This document shows, piece by piece, positions 51,920-64,000 of a DNA stretch of 64,000 nt. Each line of letters opens with the position of its first letter. Position 1 is the stretch's first letter. Made by a program: the position numbers and the translations under genes. The notes beneath the pieces are model-generated. The model made no database searches. It was given only the letters and a program-made list of their open reading frames with translations, and had not been told where the DNA came from. This DNA is from Dirofilaria immitis (lineage: Eukaryota; Nematoda; Chromadorea; Rhabditida; Onchocercidae), in assembly GCA_024305405.1 (NCBI GenBank), contig JAKNDB010000007.1:248001-312000 (forward strand). The letters are read 5' to 3'.

Positions 51920-51929
51920 ATGTTTTCAG
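51920..51929 (+). promoter_or_regulatory. Putative trans-splice acceptor of the palmitoyltransferase mRNA
   Basis: TGTTTTCAG followed by AAAATCAG lies 22 bases before the ATG at 51952 and matches the nematode 3' splice consensus (TTTTCAG). With no upstream coding exon, it may accept a spliced leader, or be the end of a 5' UTR intron. Confidence 0.4.
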
Positions 51930-51951
51930 AAAATCAGATTTTCAAAAAGAC

Positions 51952-53837
51952 ATGCGTTTGAAAACATGCGGAGCGTATGAATTGGCCAGTATTACTGGTG
52001 TTTTATATACATTATTACTAATTTTTGGCATATATTTCTTAATATTATTCTATACATGTCCAGCGACCTATCAACCTGATCAATGTGCTCGAGCAAATTG
52101 TTTCGGTATCATTATCATTTTGGAATTACTCGTCAATTTTCTTCTATTTATCATCTATAGCAGGTAATTATTAGCATTAAATATTGGAATTTCTCGGTGT
52201 ATAATTGTCATAAGTTCATAAGTTAGAATCTTGGTCTTATACAATTATTATTTGTTGAAAAGAATGAATCTAGAGTGCCAAACGTAAACCAATTCCATAA
52301 AGTTACTTTATAATATAAAATTAAAGCTGATTTTTCTTTTGTTTTGTCTAATAATTTTATAAATACAATTTTTTTAGGCGTAACGATCCACAGCGTTGGC
52401 TTCAAGGTTTTGCAATTTTGACAGGTGTAAAAGGCGCTGGGAAATATTGTTTGGAATGTAATCGAATAGCACCACTACGAAGTCATCATTGCAGGCTGTG
52501 TAATATGTGCGTTCTAAGGAAAGATCATCATTGCTTTGTAATTGGTGCTTGTGTTGGAATTGCTAATCAGGTTAGTTATTAGAAAGAGTAAAGTTAGAGA
52601 TATTTAAAGACAAAAGACACGAAAGATTAAAAGAAAATACCAAGTGCAATATATTCGACGACTTATGTAGAAAATTCATCAATTGAATAAGTTTATAAAC
52701 ACTTTATATTAATCATAAAAAGATCAAATTAAATTTTGACAAGTTGAATTTTGTTAGTATTCTTATTATCGTTATCATTATCATTTTAGTAACATTATGA
52801 ATTACACATTTTCTTATAGCGATTTACTTTACATTAAATTTACATTTCCTTATCTTAATTTGATTCCCGTTGTGATGTTAATAACGTTGAGACTTTTCGG
52901 CTAGAATATGAACCATTTCAGCGTTTTTTCATTGTATTTGTCCTGTGGGCCAGTATTGGTGCTGCCGTAGGATCATTTTATATTCTGATGTATTTGATGC
53001 GACATGTGGAAGCTAATATTTTTCCATTTGGTTGGTTGAAGCTTCTAGCACCGGTTGCTGTCATTCGTTGGATTATTTCTTATGAAATATTCACCAATAC
53101 AGCGATTTGTGTTTTATTTAGTGTATGTACAGCTACTTCCGTTGTTGCTAGCGTCTTTTTGGTTCACAGGTGAAATTTCCTTGTTATGTTATGAAATTAA
53201 TTTATGATATTTGGTATATTTTTCGAACATTATTGTATTAGTATCATTAAGAACTGATTTAGATGGACTTTTAAAATTTTACTTATAAGGAAATTGATAA
53301 GCGTTTTACAAATTTGCATGATTTTAGATGTTTTATACGTTAAATGGTTATACGATGTATGATTATCACACATTAAGCAGAAAGATTGAATTACACGGTG
53401 ACGGTGAAACTTATTCAGAAAGGTATGTAATTTGCAAAAGTAGTTTTCGTCATCATTTTTTTTTGCATTTCTATAATAGGATTTTTGAAGAATTCGCAGA
53501 GAAAAAGAGGAGGAGGGAACTTTTCAAAGGATTCGGGACAATTTTCGATGTCCAATTTTATATGGTGAAAAAGAGAATAAATAGAATTTAATATTAGAGC
53601 TCGATTTTTAGAAAGAATATTTTGAGGAATGTGGAATGAGATTTTCTAAAATTTTCAATGAAAAATGAAATAAGTAAATTGTAAATACTGTTGCTATAAA
53701 TTTTATTTCTCAGGTTGAAAATGATATTTGGTCATTACTGGGCAGTAAATTTCATTGTTCCATTGCTTTGTTTTCCAAATCAACTGACTGCAGATGTTGC
53801 TCGAAATTTGTTTTCATCTTATTCGAAAGATATGTGA
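51952..53837 (+). CDS. DHHC-type protein S-acyltransferase (ZDHHC24-like)
   Basis: DHHC enzymes palmitoylate cysteines of membrane proteins in the Golgi/ER. Exons are 51952-52163, 52378-52570, 52922-53169, 53328-53422 and 53714-53837, about 290 residues (human ZDHHC24: 284). Two membrane spans lie near the N-terminus (about residues 13-35 and 48-70), then the cysteine-rich domain with CLEC at 94-97, HCRLCNMC and the catalytic DHHC at about 119-122 within RKDHHCFVIGACVG, then two more spans (FFIVFVLWASIGAAVG; AICVLFSVCTATSVVASVFL). The C-terminal part NGYTMYDYH parallels the RGQTTWEW (TTxE-like) region. Closest by layout to ZDHHC24, but other DHHC subfamilies are possible. At the 53169/53328 junction GT-AG splicing leaves the frame one base short of the homologous reading. 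A TTG at 51916 is in frame but lies upstream of a splice site, so the ATG at 51952 was chosen. Confidence 0.88.
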
Positions 53838-55021
53838 TAACTTTCCACTTAAGTTTTTTATTATAGTTATAGTATGCATTCGTAAATATTTCCCTCACAT
53901 ATAGCTATCTAATTTTCTTAATATTAGTTTAGTTTTTCAATTTATTTATTTTTTTATTCAGCACTGTTGCAACTTAATTGTAATTCACCTTGCGATAGCT
54001 GTGACTTATTGATGCCATTCTTGAATATCCTACCTAGAATTTTTGGCTAATTTTTCTTTCTGCTTTTTCTTACAAAATATTGACACGCTTCTGTTACAGA
54101 TCGTAATATATTCTTTATAATTTAATGTTTTTAGAAATTTAGATTTGATAATTCTCAATAGTTAATACTTCAGAAAAAAAATTTTGAATATGGCAGTCAA
54201 TCGTCGCTCGAAATATTTTTTCAAAAATTTTCGTAGATGAAAAATTTTAAAAATTTTCATTTAAAATTTGGCTTCATAGTGACACATGAGACTAATTGCT
54301 AGGCAATCAATAATTGCAGCAATTAATCTATAACGTCTATTAATTTATTTGATGATGGTAATTCAAATAATTTATTCCAATGTAAAACAGTGTTTTTATT
54401 GTTTTTACAAGCCAGTTAGATTGATTTATTATGTGATATTTATTAGTTTATCATTATATATTTGCACAGTCACTTTTATTACTTTACAATAATAATGTTT
54501 TCATTTGAAATTCGGCTTGAGAGTGACATATGAGACTAGTTGCTAGGCAATCAATAATTTCAGCAATTAATCTATGGTTAATTTATTGATTAAAATTGTC
54601 TCTGTTAATTTATTTGGTGATGGTAATTCAAGTAATTTATTCCAATGTAAATTTGTTTGCGTGACAATTTCTCATGCTGTTTAAATATTTGAAAGATATT
54701 GATAATAAAGTTCAGACTATTGATGATAAAGCTGAAATTTGTAAAAAAAAAAAAAAGTAGTAGAGTAAAGTGGGATTTTAGAAAGTGACATTAATTGCTT
54801 TCAAGATTGACTCTTTTAGCGAACAAAAAGATTTACCCACAGTGGTATCGGATCACTCATTCGTTATCAAAAAGACAAACTTCTTCAGTATTTACAATAC
54901 TTCTTACAATTAATTGTATCGAGAGAAATATTACGATCTTTGACGAATTATTAAAATAGAAGTTTCTGACAAACAGGGAGCTTATGTGTCACGACTTTCG
55001 CATAAATTGAATGGGAAAGTT
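53838..55021. other. Convergent intergenic region
   Basis: It lies between the 3' ends of the palmitoyltransferase (+) and the phospholipase (-) and should contain both 3' UTRs. It is AT-rich, with a local duplication at 54252-54650 and an A run at 54741-54755. Confidence 0.6.
54252..54650. repeat. Diverged local duplication (two copies, about 245 bp apart)
   Basis: Segments around 54252-54386 and 54498-54650 share blocks such as GAGACTA(A/G)TTGCTAGGCAAT, CAGCAATTAATCTAT and GATGGTAATTCAA, in the same order and orientation with small indels. Confidence 0.75.
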
Positions 55022-58000
55022 TCAGAGTGATTTGAGATACTTCACCAAAGTTTCCACATTGTGTTTTCCATCGGTACGTAAATACTTCTAGAAAATACTG
55101 ATTGTTAAAGAGGAAGCAGGAGAATAATGATGTTCTATGATTATTAATATTTTTCAAATATAATTTGAGATTCTAATAAGGTGTATTTTAATCTTCAAAA
55201 TATTAAAAGTAATAAGGAATGATAGATACTTCATGGAATTTCAAGTTATCTCAATAATAATATTCGTAAGCATTTATGAGAAGCTAAACTATAGAATTTT
55301 TATTCTTTGATGTACAAAAATAGAATATATCATTTGATAAATAGTCTTATGATAATGAGATGTTGATAAAGAAGAGAAAGAGCTTTCTAATTAATAGCAT
55401 TGCATTTAAAAGATATATAAAATCAATAGTTATTGCTGCATCGTTTTTTCATTTATTCTTTATGCTAAACTAATCATCAATGTTCTCAAGACCATTGTAT
55501 AATTATTAATGAGTCTAATAAATGCATAAAACTTTACATTTATGTACCTACCTCCGTTTCCCATAGAAAGTTAACGATTATGTCATTATTCTTTTCATCA
55601 AGTTCCACATGTGATGAAAGCGATGGTGAGAAGCGAAAAAATGGAATGGATTGATCGTGAGCCCAACAACGTGCACGCGTTACGCATGATCCATTGGAAG
55701 CAGTAATCTGTAACATAATGAATTCAGCATTAGTTATATCGGCAAATAGATTGCTAAACTATGGGATAATATTACTTACGTACTATATTTCTAAGATTGT
55801 GCCATTATATTAATGAGTTTTTTCTTCTCTCTCTCTTCATTCGTATCTACCATAAAATGCTCACTAATCTTCTGATTGATCTTTAAATTTTAACATAGCA
55901 ATCCACACAATATTACAAGATCGTCTAGATGACATACGACGGATATGGATATCGATTACTCTCCGTAGTCCATTATTTTTGGAATGTTCCAACACCAAAA
56001 GGTGCTGGAACCAGATCTTGATTTTACGAAATTTCGAGCAAGATAATAGTTGTGCTACTGCATCTTAATAAATAATTTTGGACTAGTTGTGCTAGACTGT
56101 ATGATAAGTAACTCGGATAATGTATTTGTACTTGAATGTTATCTATTGCGAAAATTTAAACTTCTGAGATCTATGAACATTTACTGATAAATTCTCGATA
56201 TTCAAAGTTTCATAAAGGAAGAGTTTGGACTATTAAGTCAAAAAGATAGAATTATAAAACGATTATTGCTTTTTTTATGAATTAGTTACATATGAGTACA
56301 AACAAATGAATTATCGTTCTTCATTACATTTTTATAAATACTGTAAAGATGCACGGAATAAAAGCATGAAAATATTGTCCATATTCTTTACTTAATTCAA
56401 TAGTAGGATTATAATTGTATCACAAAGTTTGAATTTGAATCAAATTTCAACTTGTACAGAAACATTCGAGCAAAATAAACATTTATTCTACAGGAAGATT
56501 TATAAATAATGTAATTTATCTTATATGAATGATGCTTATGTGTAAAAAGAAAGCATGAAGAAATTAAAGAATTTCGAAAAATAAAGAGATAGCAAAAAAA
56601 ACACCACCTATAGCTACGAGAAGACCTACGCAAAATATTTCATTTTATAGGAAAATTTGGCAAAATTTTACCAACATAATTGATAAAAATTAATTCCACA
56701 AAAAACGATACGAATAAACCAACCTGCTCTACAAGAAGATTTTTAAATTCATCAAATTTTGAAACATAGACACGCCTTCAGCAAGACCTCCAGGCAAGCC
56801 AAAATTCCATCTTATGCTTCCTAAGTCTTTAGGAGGTGCTTGTCCAGTTCCTAATGATAAGATACAACCAACGTGTATAGTTTCTTTTTCTGAATTTAAG
56901 ATGTGAAAGGAGTTTCGTTTGAAATGAATACAACATTAATAAAATTATTCATTAATTTATTTCAAAAATATATCAAACAGATGCTTACGTAATTAATCCT
57001 TTCAGACTCGTTTGACAAACAAGTAATAAATACTTACGATTTCTAGCTTTTAAACATCAAGTAGTTATAAGGCCTCACAATCTATGTTTTTCTTCCTGTG
57101 ATATTCTTTGCATTATTTTCATAATCAGCAAATAACAAAATGAATCTATCAATAAATACTATGTGTTTTTTGAAACTAAAAAAATTCAATGAATAACTTA
57201 CCGCTTTTATACAGGCAGCGTTGTAAGTATGTATATCTGCCATAAGATCAAGCGTTGGATTATTTGACATTAATCCTCCATCAACAAAATTATCTTTTGG
57301 TGTGAAGAATGTTGGAGCAGCACTATAAAATATACCCGGTGGTCAGCTATCGTTACCAATAGTTATCTAACTCTTTCCTTCTTCACGTTCGTTAACGTAT
57401 AATAATAAAATTATAACTGAACAATATGCTCTTTAATAAATATAAAATAATATGGTATATCAACGACTAGCATCTACTAGATAATCTAAACTACTATATT
57501 ATGTTGGCATCGAAACAATCTATCTAAAACATAGAAACAGGAGCATTTATCTACTGAAAAATTGAAGTGCTATTAAAAATATATGTTTAGAAGATTCATG
57601 TTTAAGTTTAACAAGCAAAATTCTTCTAGTTGTTCCTTTCATTTTGAATTTATATAGCAATCAATAACAGCACTGATAACTCAAGATTCAGATGCTCGAA
57701 CAATATGAATACATTCTTTAATAGCAAGAAATTCCTAGCTTATCAAAAACGTTGCTTTTAATACCGAACACATCATGGATTATATTTGATGTGTTTTGAA
57801 AAAGAATGTTCTTACCCTACAATAAAAGGACTTCAATATACATATATATATTATTTATTTATTTACCTATTTATTTATTTATGATGTGCAAATATTCTCA
57901 AACATTCCTTAATATATATGCTTTGATTTATTATCAAATATATTCAAGTATTACGGATCATACCACCAAACAACTTACCTAGAATAACGCGCACACTTCC

Positions 58001-61000
58001 ATATTAAGTTTTCACAAGGACTATCGTACCCCAATGCCTTGTTTTCAGCTTCACTAACTGGTAAAGTATAATTGCGGAAGAGTTTCAACAGCGGTGGGTT
58101 TCTTTGTACATATGAAGCCGTTACAATAACCCTAAAAATAGTAAGAGAAGGAAACAGTTTCAGTTTTTCCCATAACCAAATACAAACATTATTTTATTAA
58201 ATGTATTCAATCAGAAAGTTTATAATTAAGCATACAACAAATGTTTCGTATCACCCAAATAAATTTAAAATTATATTTTAAAATGCTGCATTTAAGACAC
58301 TAAAAAAGATACCGCAAATGTATTATTTGGACAACAATTTATGTGTAATATGGCTTATCAAACATCTCATTATCAGAAATTTTTCTAAATTCATAAAAAA
58401 CAAATCATCTTTTTAATTTATTTGCTACTTTTATCTACCAAATTATCATCACATTTTCTATCAGCTAGGGTTCGAGTGATTTGTAAGATGGACAGATCAG
58501 TTCTCGAGATTCCAAAGACAATATCAAACAGACAAATCTCAGAAGTAAAAACCTGTCTGCTATTAATAGTTGTTGCGTAACAGAAGAGAAAACAATAAAA
58601 ATTACAAAAATTGGAAGGAATTGAAAAAACAAAAAATTTCGAAAAAAATTCGGAAGAAAAATTTTTAAGAAGTGAAACTGAATATACTTTTTAGGTCCTA
58701 ATTGTGCCATCGTTGTTTTCTCGCCAAAAATATGACAGAGAAAATTTTCAATTATTTTTCTGGATATGGTCGTCCATGAACAAATAGCTCATCCTTCATA
58801 TGCAGATAGAGATTTTGACAATGTCTCAACGAATATCCTTAAAACAATTTTTTAGTCCTCTATTTTTAGGATTGTATAAATTTGTCTGGAATCTGTACAT
58901 TTATGCAAATATAAGTTTCGCTAGCTCTGTCCGTTTTCATCTCCGGTTTTACACTCTCGTGAACTCTTTCTTCAAAGTTCTTGACAATCTTCTCTTCCGG
59001 TACTTTTTGCTATTGGTCCATGGCCGTATTTATCCTTAGATGAGATTTGCTATCCTCTTTGGGCTGCAATCTTAAATAGTCCAAGGACTAATTTGCCATA
59101 ACTTCTCTCACCCGCACAACTCTAGTACCTAATATAATTTTCCATCTCAACGGTTTCACACCCTTCGTGAACTTTGTCTTCAAACTTCTTTGCAAATTTC
59201 TTTCATGGTATTTGTTTTGTTGTCGATTTCGTGGTCGTACTTAGCCTTAGATGAAATTTACCATTTCTTTAGGTTGCAACCTCAAACAATCCGAATCCAA
59301 GGAATAACCTGTCGTAACTTTTCTCAAATGTACAAATCTAGAAGTCAGAAGTTATGGGTAATTAAAATTAACAAACCTTTTGCTAGCCCTAATGCGATTA
59401 TTGCTCCTGTACTAGTTCCGCATAACCATTGAAAGTGTTTCATGACAGAATGACCCAATAATTTCTCAATATGCAGCAATATCTGAAACATTATTTTTTT
59501 TTCAATGAAAGATGCGACTGCAATAAGTGATGGTGCAATTTGCTTAAGGTGCAATTTGAAGATTAATAATCACTAAATTCATGATCCTATAATTATTTTT
59601 CCTTGATGACCGTTGTATTTATTTGCTATAATTAATCATTCAATTTATTTGTTCCTTACGTAAATATATTGTACTCAATCAATTTCATTACAACATGTTC
59701 ATACTTCCTTCAGTGTATTAGTTTGAAAACAAAATATGTGCATGGATTTATGATTTTAAAACTGCTTAATATCTCTCCTTTTAATGTAGCTATCGTAAAA
59801 AAAAAAAAAAATGTTTTCGATGCTTTGGAATAATACGATTTTACGTGAAAGTGAACATAGCATACCTAGCATTTAACCACTTTTTTCTTTAATTAGTGAC
59901 GCAAATGCTAATAAAAGAAGATTAGCAAAAATAACTAATCGAGAGACACCTGCAAAAGTATTAATCCTCTTATTCCACCTCCATCAAAGCTTATTACATT
60001 TACCAATTGTTGCCTTTCCTTTGATGTCATTTGATGTCGTTTCTCTAATGCTCTATCTTGCATAAGATCAAACAAAGCTAAAATCCATTTTCAATAAAAT
60101 ATTATTTTAGAAGCTGGAAGTCAAAAGTCACAAATTGCATAAGATTAATAAACGTTTGCAACATCTGATTTTAACATCTAAATGACAAGTGAAAATTATT
60201 CATAAATTTTCTGATTAACTTTTTGTAAAATCTTTTTCCTAGCAGAACATACCATCATTTGAAACTGATCGAACGTCTAACGGTGAATGAACAAAGAGCC
60301 TCAGACATTCCATAATTTCTGGGCTAAATTTGTATTAAACTCATCAGTCATAGATTTCCTACTATCAATAAAATATTTATAATTTAAATAAAATTCTCGA
60401 AGGGATTTTCAGTACAAATAAACGTTAATTAGCATAATTTATTAGCGCAGAAAAGTTAGCATATGAATAAAACTAAATATTAAGCGGTTGAAAACACTTC
60501 ATAAACACCCAACATTGAGAATTAAAATATATGGATAAATGCGTTGTTTTGTTCATTCCTTAATCTTTAAAGAAATTTTCTAAATATGAATAGATTAATC
60601 TCTAAGTTTCTAATGAATGATTTCAGAAAATATATATAAAACCCACTTATTTCGGCCAACATCTAAAGCTGTCTCTTCATTATCATTCTTTAATTGCACT
60701 GATGCTCCAAAACATAACAACAGTTTCACAAGTTGAATACTTCCATTCTACAAAAGGATTTAGTCGAAAACCAATGTGGTATCTGATCCATTCAGTCGAA
60801 AACCAATAAGCTATCTGATCCATTCTCAAAATACTTTCTCATTCTTTCGAATGTTAGTAATAATAGTACATACCAGCCTCATATCCATAAAAATAACTCC
60901 AAAAATTTTAAACAATTCGAAAAGATACTACAAGGCATATGCTGTAGAGTTATAATATCAATGACTTCGTGATTATAATTTAACAGCGAAGAAATTTCAA

Positions 61001-63674
61001 AAAAAAAAATCCATTCAATATCCGTTTTATTTGAAACGCACGTTTTATTATTTGAATCGCACCCGTTTTTTTTTATAAAAAGCGAAACGAACCTTAACAG
61101 ACATATGTAATGGAGTGTCACCATCACCATTTGCAATATTTACATCAGCATTATACGTCAACAGTGCAAAACTTTGTGACAAATCATTTCGGGCTACAGC
61201 GCAATGTAGCGGTGTTTCGTTCAAACCATTTCGAACATTTATATTGACGACATCGACAAGATCTCCAAGAATATGGTGTAACAACTAAAATTCACTTTTT
61301 CTTTCCGAAAGATAATTAAGCTAAATTTTCCTTTACTTCTCATCAATGTATCGATTCTCTTTTTTCTCATTCACATATTATAGAATTCTTTTTAATGAAT
61401 TTGAATTTTACTTAAATCTAAGACATAAATGCTAGATATAAATGCTGTCATCAAACAGACACAAAATGATATATTATATTGAACCACCTGGCAGATATAA
61501 TTCTAAGATGTTAATATTTTTATAAAGCATTATAATCCAAATACACATAAAACTAAACCTACTTTTGGTTCTAATTTTTCATGAAGAATAGTCGACGAAC
61601 CATTGACCTCTTCGACTAAGAATTGTGGGACTCGTATTAATAATAAATCGACTATCCTTAAAAGAAATTATTCATTTTTTTAGACCTGTCCAAAATTAAA
61701 ATTAATAATCAAATTAAGCATGAGAAAAAAGCATTACAGAAATATACTATAAATATAGGAAAAAAACGGAAAGAAAAACGTAAAAAAAACAAAAATGAAT
61801 ACTTTAATAAATCGGATGATGAATTAGCTACAGCAACCAGAGCAGCCAAAGAACCACCTGGAAATGGACCAGTTGAACAATTCGCATCTAGCAACAGTTC
61901 TACGCATTTGATGTTGGCTGAACAAATAGCAAGACAAAGTGGTGATAAGCCATCTTCATCAATCATATCAATAGCATCCGCAAAATCGTGCGCTTCAGAC
62001 AATAACTGAACTATTATTATTGGCAAATGATAAGTGAAGATATAAGAAAAACTGACAATATATTTTCCGATTTTTGCAACACTTGATTATCATCAATTAA
62101 TATACCCGAAGTATTTCCGGATTTTCGGCACTGTAATGCACAGCACTTCTGGAATGACAATCTTGTTTCGCAGTATGGGCACCTAGACTCAGAAGTGTTT
62201 GAACAGCTTTTTAGCATTGTTCTTCACTGCTATGTGCAATGGATAGCAACCATCGATAGATGCTTGGTTAACTATGCTGCAAAAAATTAAATTAATCTAA
62301 AAATTCTGGGAACTCTCGCTTTTCTTCTTCTGAATGAAATGATAGAATTTCTCAGAAGTTAATTGATATTACCAGTTCATTGTTTTTGATGTCATAATTA
62401 TACTTTAATAAACTGAAAATTTTGATTTTCAAAAAATTTTCCAAAAAGAAAAAAAATTTACAATTATTTCATGCTTATTTTAAGTTTGTCTCTTTCATGT
62501 TCTCAAACATTTTAGCATCTTAGTAGCTCCTATAAAAATAAGCATAGATAATTTACAGAAATTTTCTATATGCATTGTTTGAATTCAAATTTTACCAACC
62601 TTGGACGATTATTACACAACGCAATGATAATTGTCGAAAAGTTACAAGCAGCTGCATGATGTATGTCATCAAAACTAGGATTTTTGATCACCGAATCTCT
62701 CAGCTGCTCCAATTTAGCTGCGAAGTCATTCGACTTCGAATTTTCATTCTCTGAAGGAAAAAAAAGGAACGATTGTTAAAAATTATTTTTCAAAAGAAAG
62801 AAAATTATGAGACAATCTAATTTTACTTAAATGCTCAACAAATTGTCATATTCCGGTAAACGATTTCCGTTAATAATGAATAAAAAAATGTTGTACTAAT
62901 CAATCGATATAGATGAGAAAGTGAACAATGCATAAAATAATTGCACAGTATAATTTTCAGATATATATAATAAAGCGGAAAATATTCATTACTTATATTT
63001 TTTATTCAATTAGCTTTTGATATTTCAAAAATATTACCCAAAATATTAACAAGCAATTTTAGATTGTTTAGCTGATCTCTTAGTAATTCTCCATCTTTAC
63101 GCAGTCGTGTATACCAAATTTTTAACGCTCTCGGTAAATATACAACATAATATGTTCCATCTTTTGGTTTATCTACATATAATGTAAATGTGAAAGAATC
63201 ATCACATTTCGTGAAGTTTCTCAACTTCGAAGCATTTATAACTTCCACCTGAATAGAATAATCATCGCATCAATTCATCCGATAACGAATACAGTATACA
63301 TTTCTCACAATCTTTAACATATCTCGATGAAATTTCACTTATTTTATTACTATCTTATCGATCTATCCATCAAAATAAAGTATTCTAATATTTCGTGAAA
63401 AGTATATCATTAACAAATCACCTAAACTATTCGATAGTCAAGCATTATGTTTCTTCTAATAGTGATTTGTTGAAATAGATGAAACCTTTTTGGTTTTGGC
63501 GTAAGAACAGCAGTAACAGCCCGACCACATGCATTCACTACCGCTTCACGATTCTGTGTTGTAGCCACATCTCGGACTTTTTGAGGATATCGAGCATTGT
63601 CCGACCCTTCAAAAATTTCTTCATAATTAAAATCGTTAAACCTTATCCGCAGATAGCACTCGATAAAATGAAAA
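55022..63674 (-). CDS. PLA2G6: Calcium-independent phospholipase A2, group VI (PLA2G6/PNPLA9 type); 5' end unresolved
   Basis: The enzyme hydrolyses the sn-2 acyl bond of glycerophospholipids. Exons in gene order: 63428-63674, 63038-63248, 62600-62750, 62106-62276, 61803-62005, 61563-61656, 61093-61284, 60647-60747, 60253-60323, 59950-60077, 59377-59482, 58688-58837, 57979-58131, 57202-57322, 56724-56889, 55552-55707, 55022-55087. The N-terminal part is followed by ankyrin repeats ([42 protein letters not shown]) and then the patatin-like domain: oxyanion loop [10 protein letters not shown], catalytic serine motif CGTSTG (59405-59419), KDELF, SAAPTFF and catalytic aspartate in [10 protein letters not shown], ending with SLGTG, ARCW, LWETE and [10 protein letters not shown]. 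This is the PLA2G6 order (human 806 residues). Four or five single-base shortfalls occur (about 62208, 58755, 56740-56760, 56885 and none in the ankyrin exon at 60253). More 5' exons should lie before 63674. Confidence 0.9.
58928..59345. repeat. Old tandem duplication (about 210 bp unit) inside a phospholipase intron
   Basis: The intron 58838-59376 holds two diverged copies, roughly 58928-59105 and 59140-59345. Both contain, in order, CGTGAACT, TCTTCAAA, a TTGCTATT/TTGTCGAT stretch, TTAGCCTTAGATGA or TTATCCTTAGATGA, and GGTTGCAA or GGCTGCAA. The region is clearly less AT-rich than other introns here and may derive from a mobile element or an old coding piece; no protein family was recognised. 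Confidence 0.65.
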
Positions 63675-64000
63675 CTGATAATACAAGAAACGTTTTTAGC
63701 TTCCACTTTATAATTTTCGAATTTCTGATAAATAATGTTGGCCCTATATAAAATTTAATGCCTACTCCACAAAATTTCGTAATACGGTAGTTTTACCGTT
63801 CCAAAATGCCTGCTAGTGATAGTAAACATAATTTCCATATTCCATTTCATAAAAACAATTGAAGGCTTAATCTGAGAATCTTGTAAACGCTACGAAAAGT
63901 AATTTTCACTCTAGAAAAAAGCCACTATCTAAATCTTCTCCTTTCTTTCTCTTATTTGTGATCAAAGATAACCTGAACACTTTTATCAACTGCAAGGTAA
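63675..64000 (-). other. Upstream part of the phospholipase gene, not resolved
   Basis: The first clear exon begins at 63674 after the acceptor TATTATCAG, in a phase that requires a preceding exon. A possible 17-base exon with good splice signals (CTTGCAG before it, GTTATC after it) lies at about 63974-63990, but it is too short to trust. The true start codon is probably beyond 64000. Confidence 0.4.

Noticed and set aside
54951..55157. 68-codon minus-strand ORF as the last phospholipase exon in its own frame
   Set aside because: In another frame the acceptor TTTTCTAG at 55088-55089 gives a 22-codon last exon ending KYLKSL and stop, which fits the family C-terminus and the required phase.
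60253..60361. A further one-base shortfall in the phospholipase ankyrin region
   Set aside because: Using the acceptor AATTTAG at 60324-60325 gives an exon 60253-60323 that joins its neighbour in phase (GRNNPEIMECL). No frame break is needed.
1..64000. CRISPR arrays, bacterial operons, prophage, tRNA genes
   Set aside because: Spliced genes, composition and gene families are those of a nematode nucleus. The tandem repeats lack spacer structure, and no cloverleaf with proper A and B boxes was seen by eye.

Overview
The window is nuclear DNA of a parasitic nematode, most likely a filarial-type (spirurid) worm. It is strongly AT-rich, its genes are split by short-to-medium introns with TTTTCAG-type 3' splice sites, several genes have clear nematode/metazoan homology, and a 3' LTR carries a near-copy of the nematode SL1 spliced leader. 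Everything was read by eye. Exon models come from splice signals plus family knowledge recalled from memory; no search was run.

Layout. 1-8087: no recognisable gene. 8088-13251 (+): a TSC22-domain (TSC-box leucine zipper) transcriptional regulator with a glutamine-rich tail, five coding exons. 13252-22533: gene-poor region with a decayed LTR retroelement (about 15474-18080). 22534-27199 (-): ribophorin II / OST delta (RPN2), 14 exons, 683 codons, completely open. 28586-45476 (+): a 29-exon pappalysin (PAPP-A family metalloprotease) with LamG-like region, Lin12-Notch repeats, HExxHxxGxxH site and CCP/sushi modules. Inside its 2.5-kb intron lies a PDRG1 homologue (prefoldin-like) on the opposite strand (35769-37030). 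46632-49249 (+): an ANKRD49-type ankyrin protein whose first intron contains a reverse-oriented 28S rRNA fragment between 21-bp direct repeats. 51952-53837 (+): a DHHC palmitoyltransferase closest in layout to ZDHHC24. 55022 to about 63674 or beyond (-): a group VI calcium-independent phospholipase A2 (PLA2G6 type) with ankyrin repeats and a patatin-like catalytic domain; its 5' end is not resolved and may lie past the window.

RPN2 and the pappalysin are divergently arranged (1.4 kb apart) and the palmitoyltransferase and phospholipase converge. No common pathway links the genes; this looks like an ordinary animal gene neighbourhood, not an operon or a mobile island.

The most unusual signal is that four genes (pappalysin, PDRG1, palmitoyltransferase, phospholipase) need one extra nucleotide at about ten places to stay in the homologous frame. 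In nearly every case an extra A in a short A run of the sense strand would do it, and no case of a surplus base was seen. RPN2, TSC22 and ANKRD49 need none. Consensus errors are the simplest explanation, but the one-sided pattern should be checked against reads and cDNA. Other points of interest are the SL1-like sequence in a hairpin inside the 3' LTR, and the 28S fragment with insertion-style flanks.
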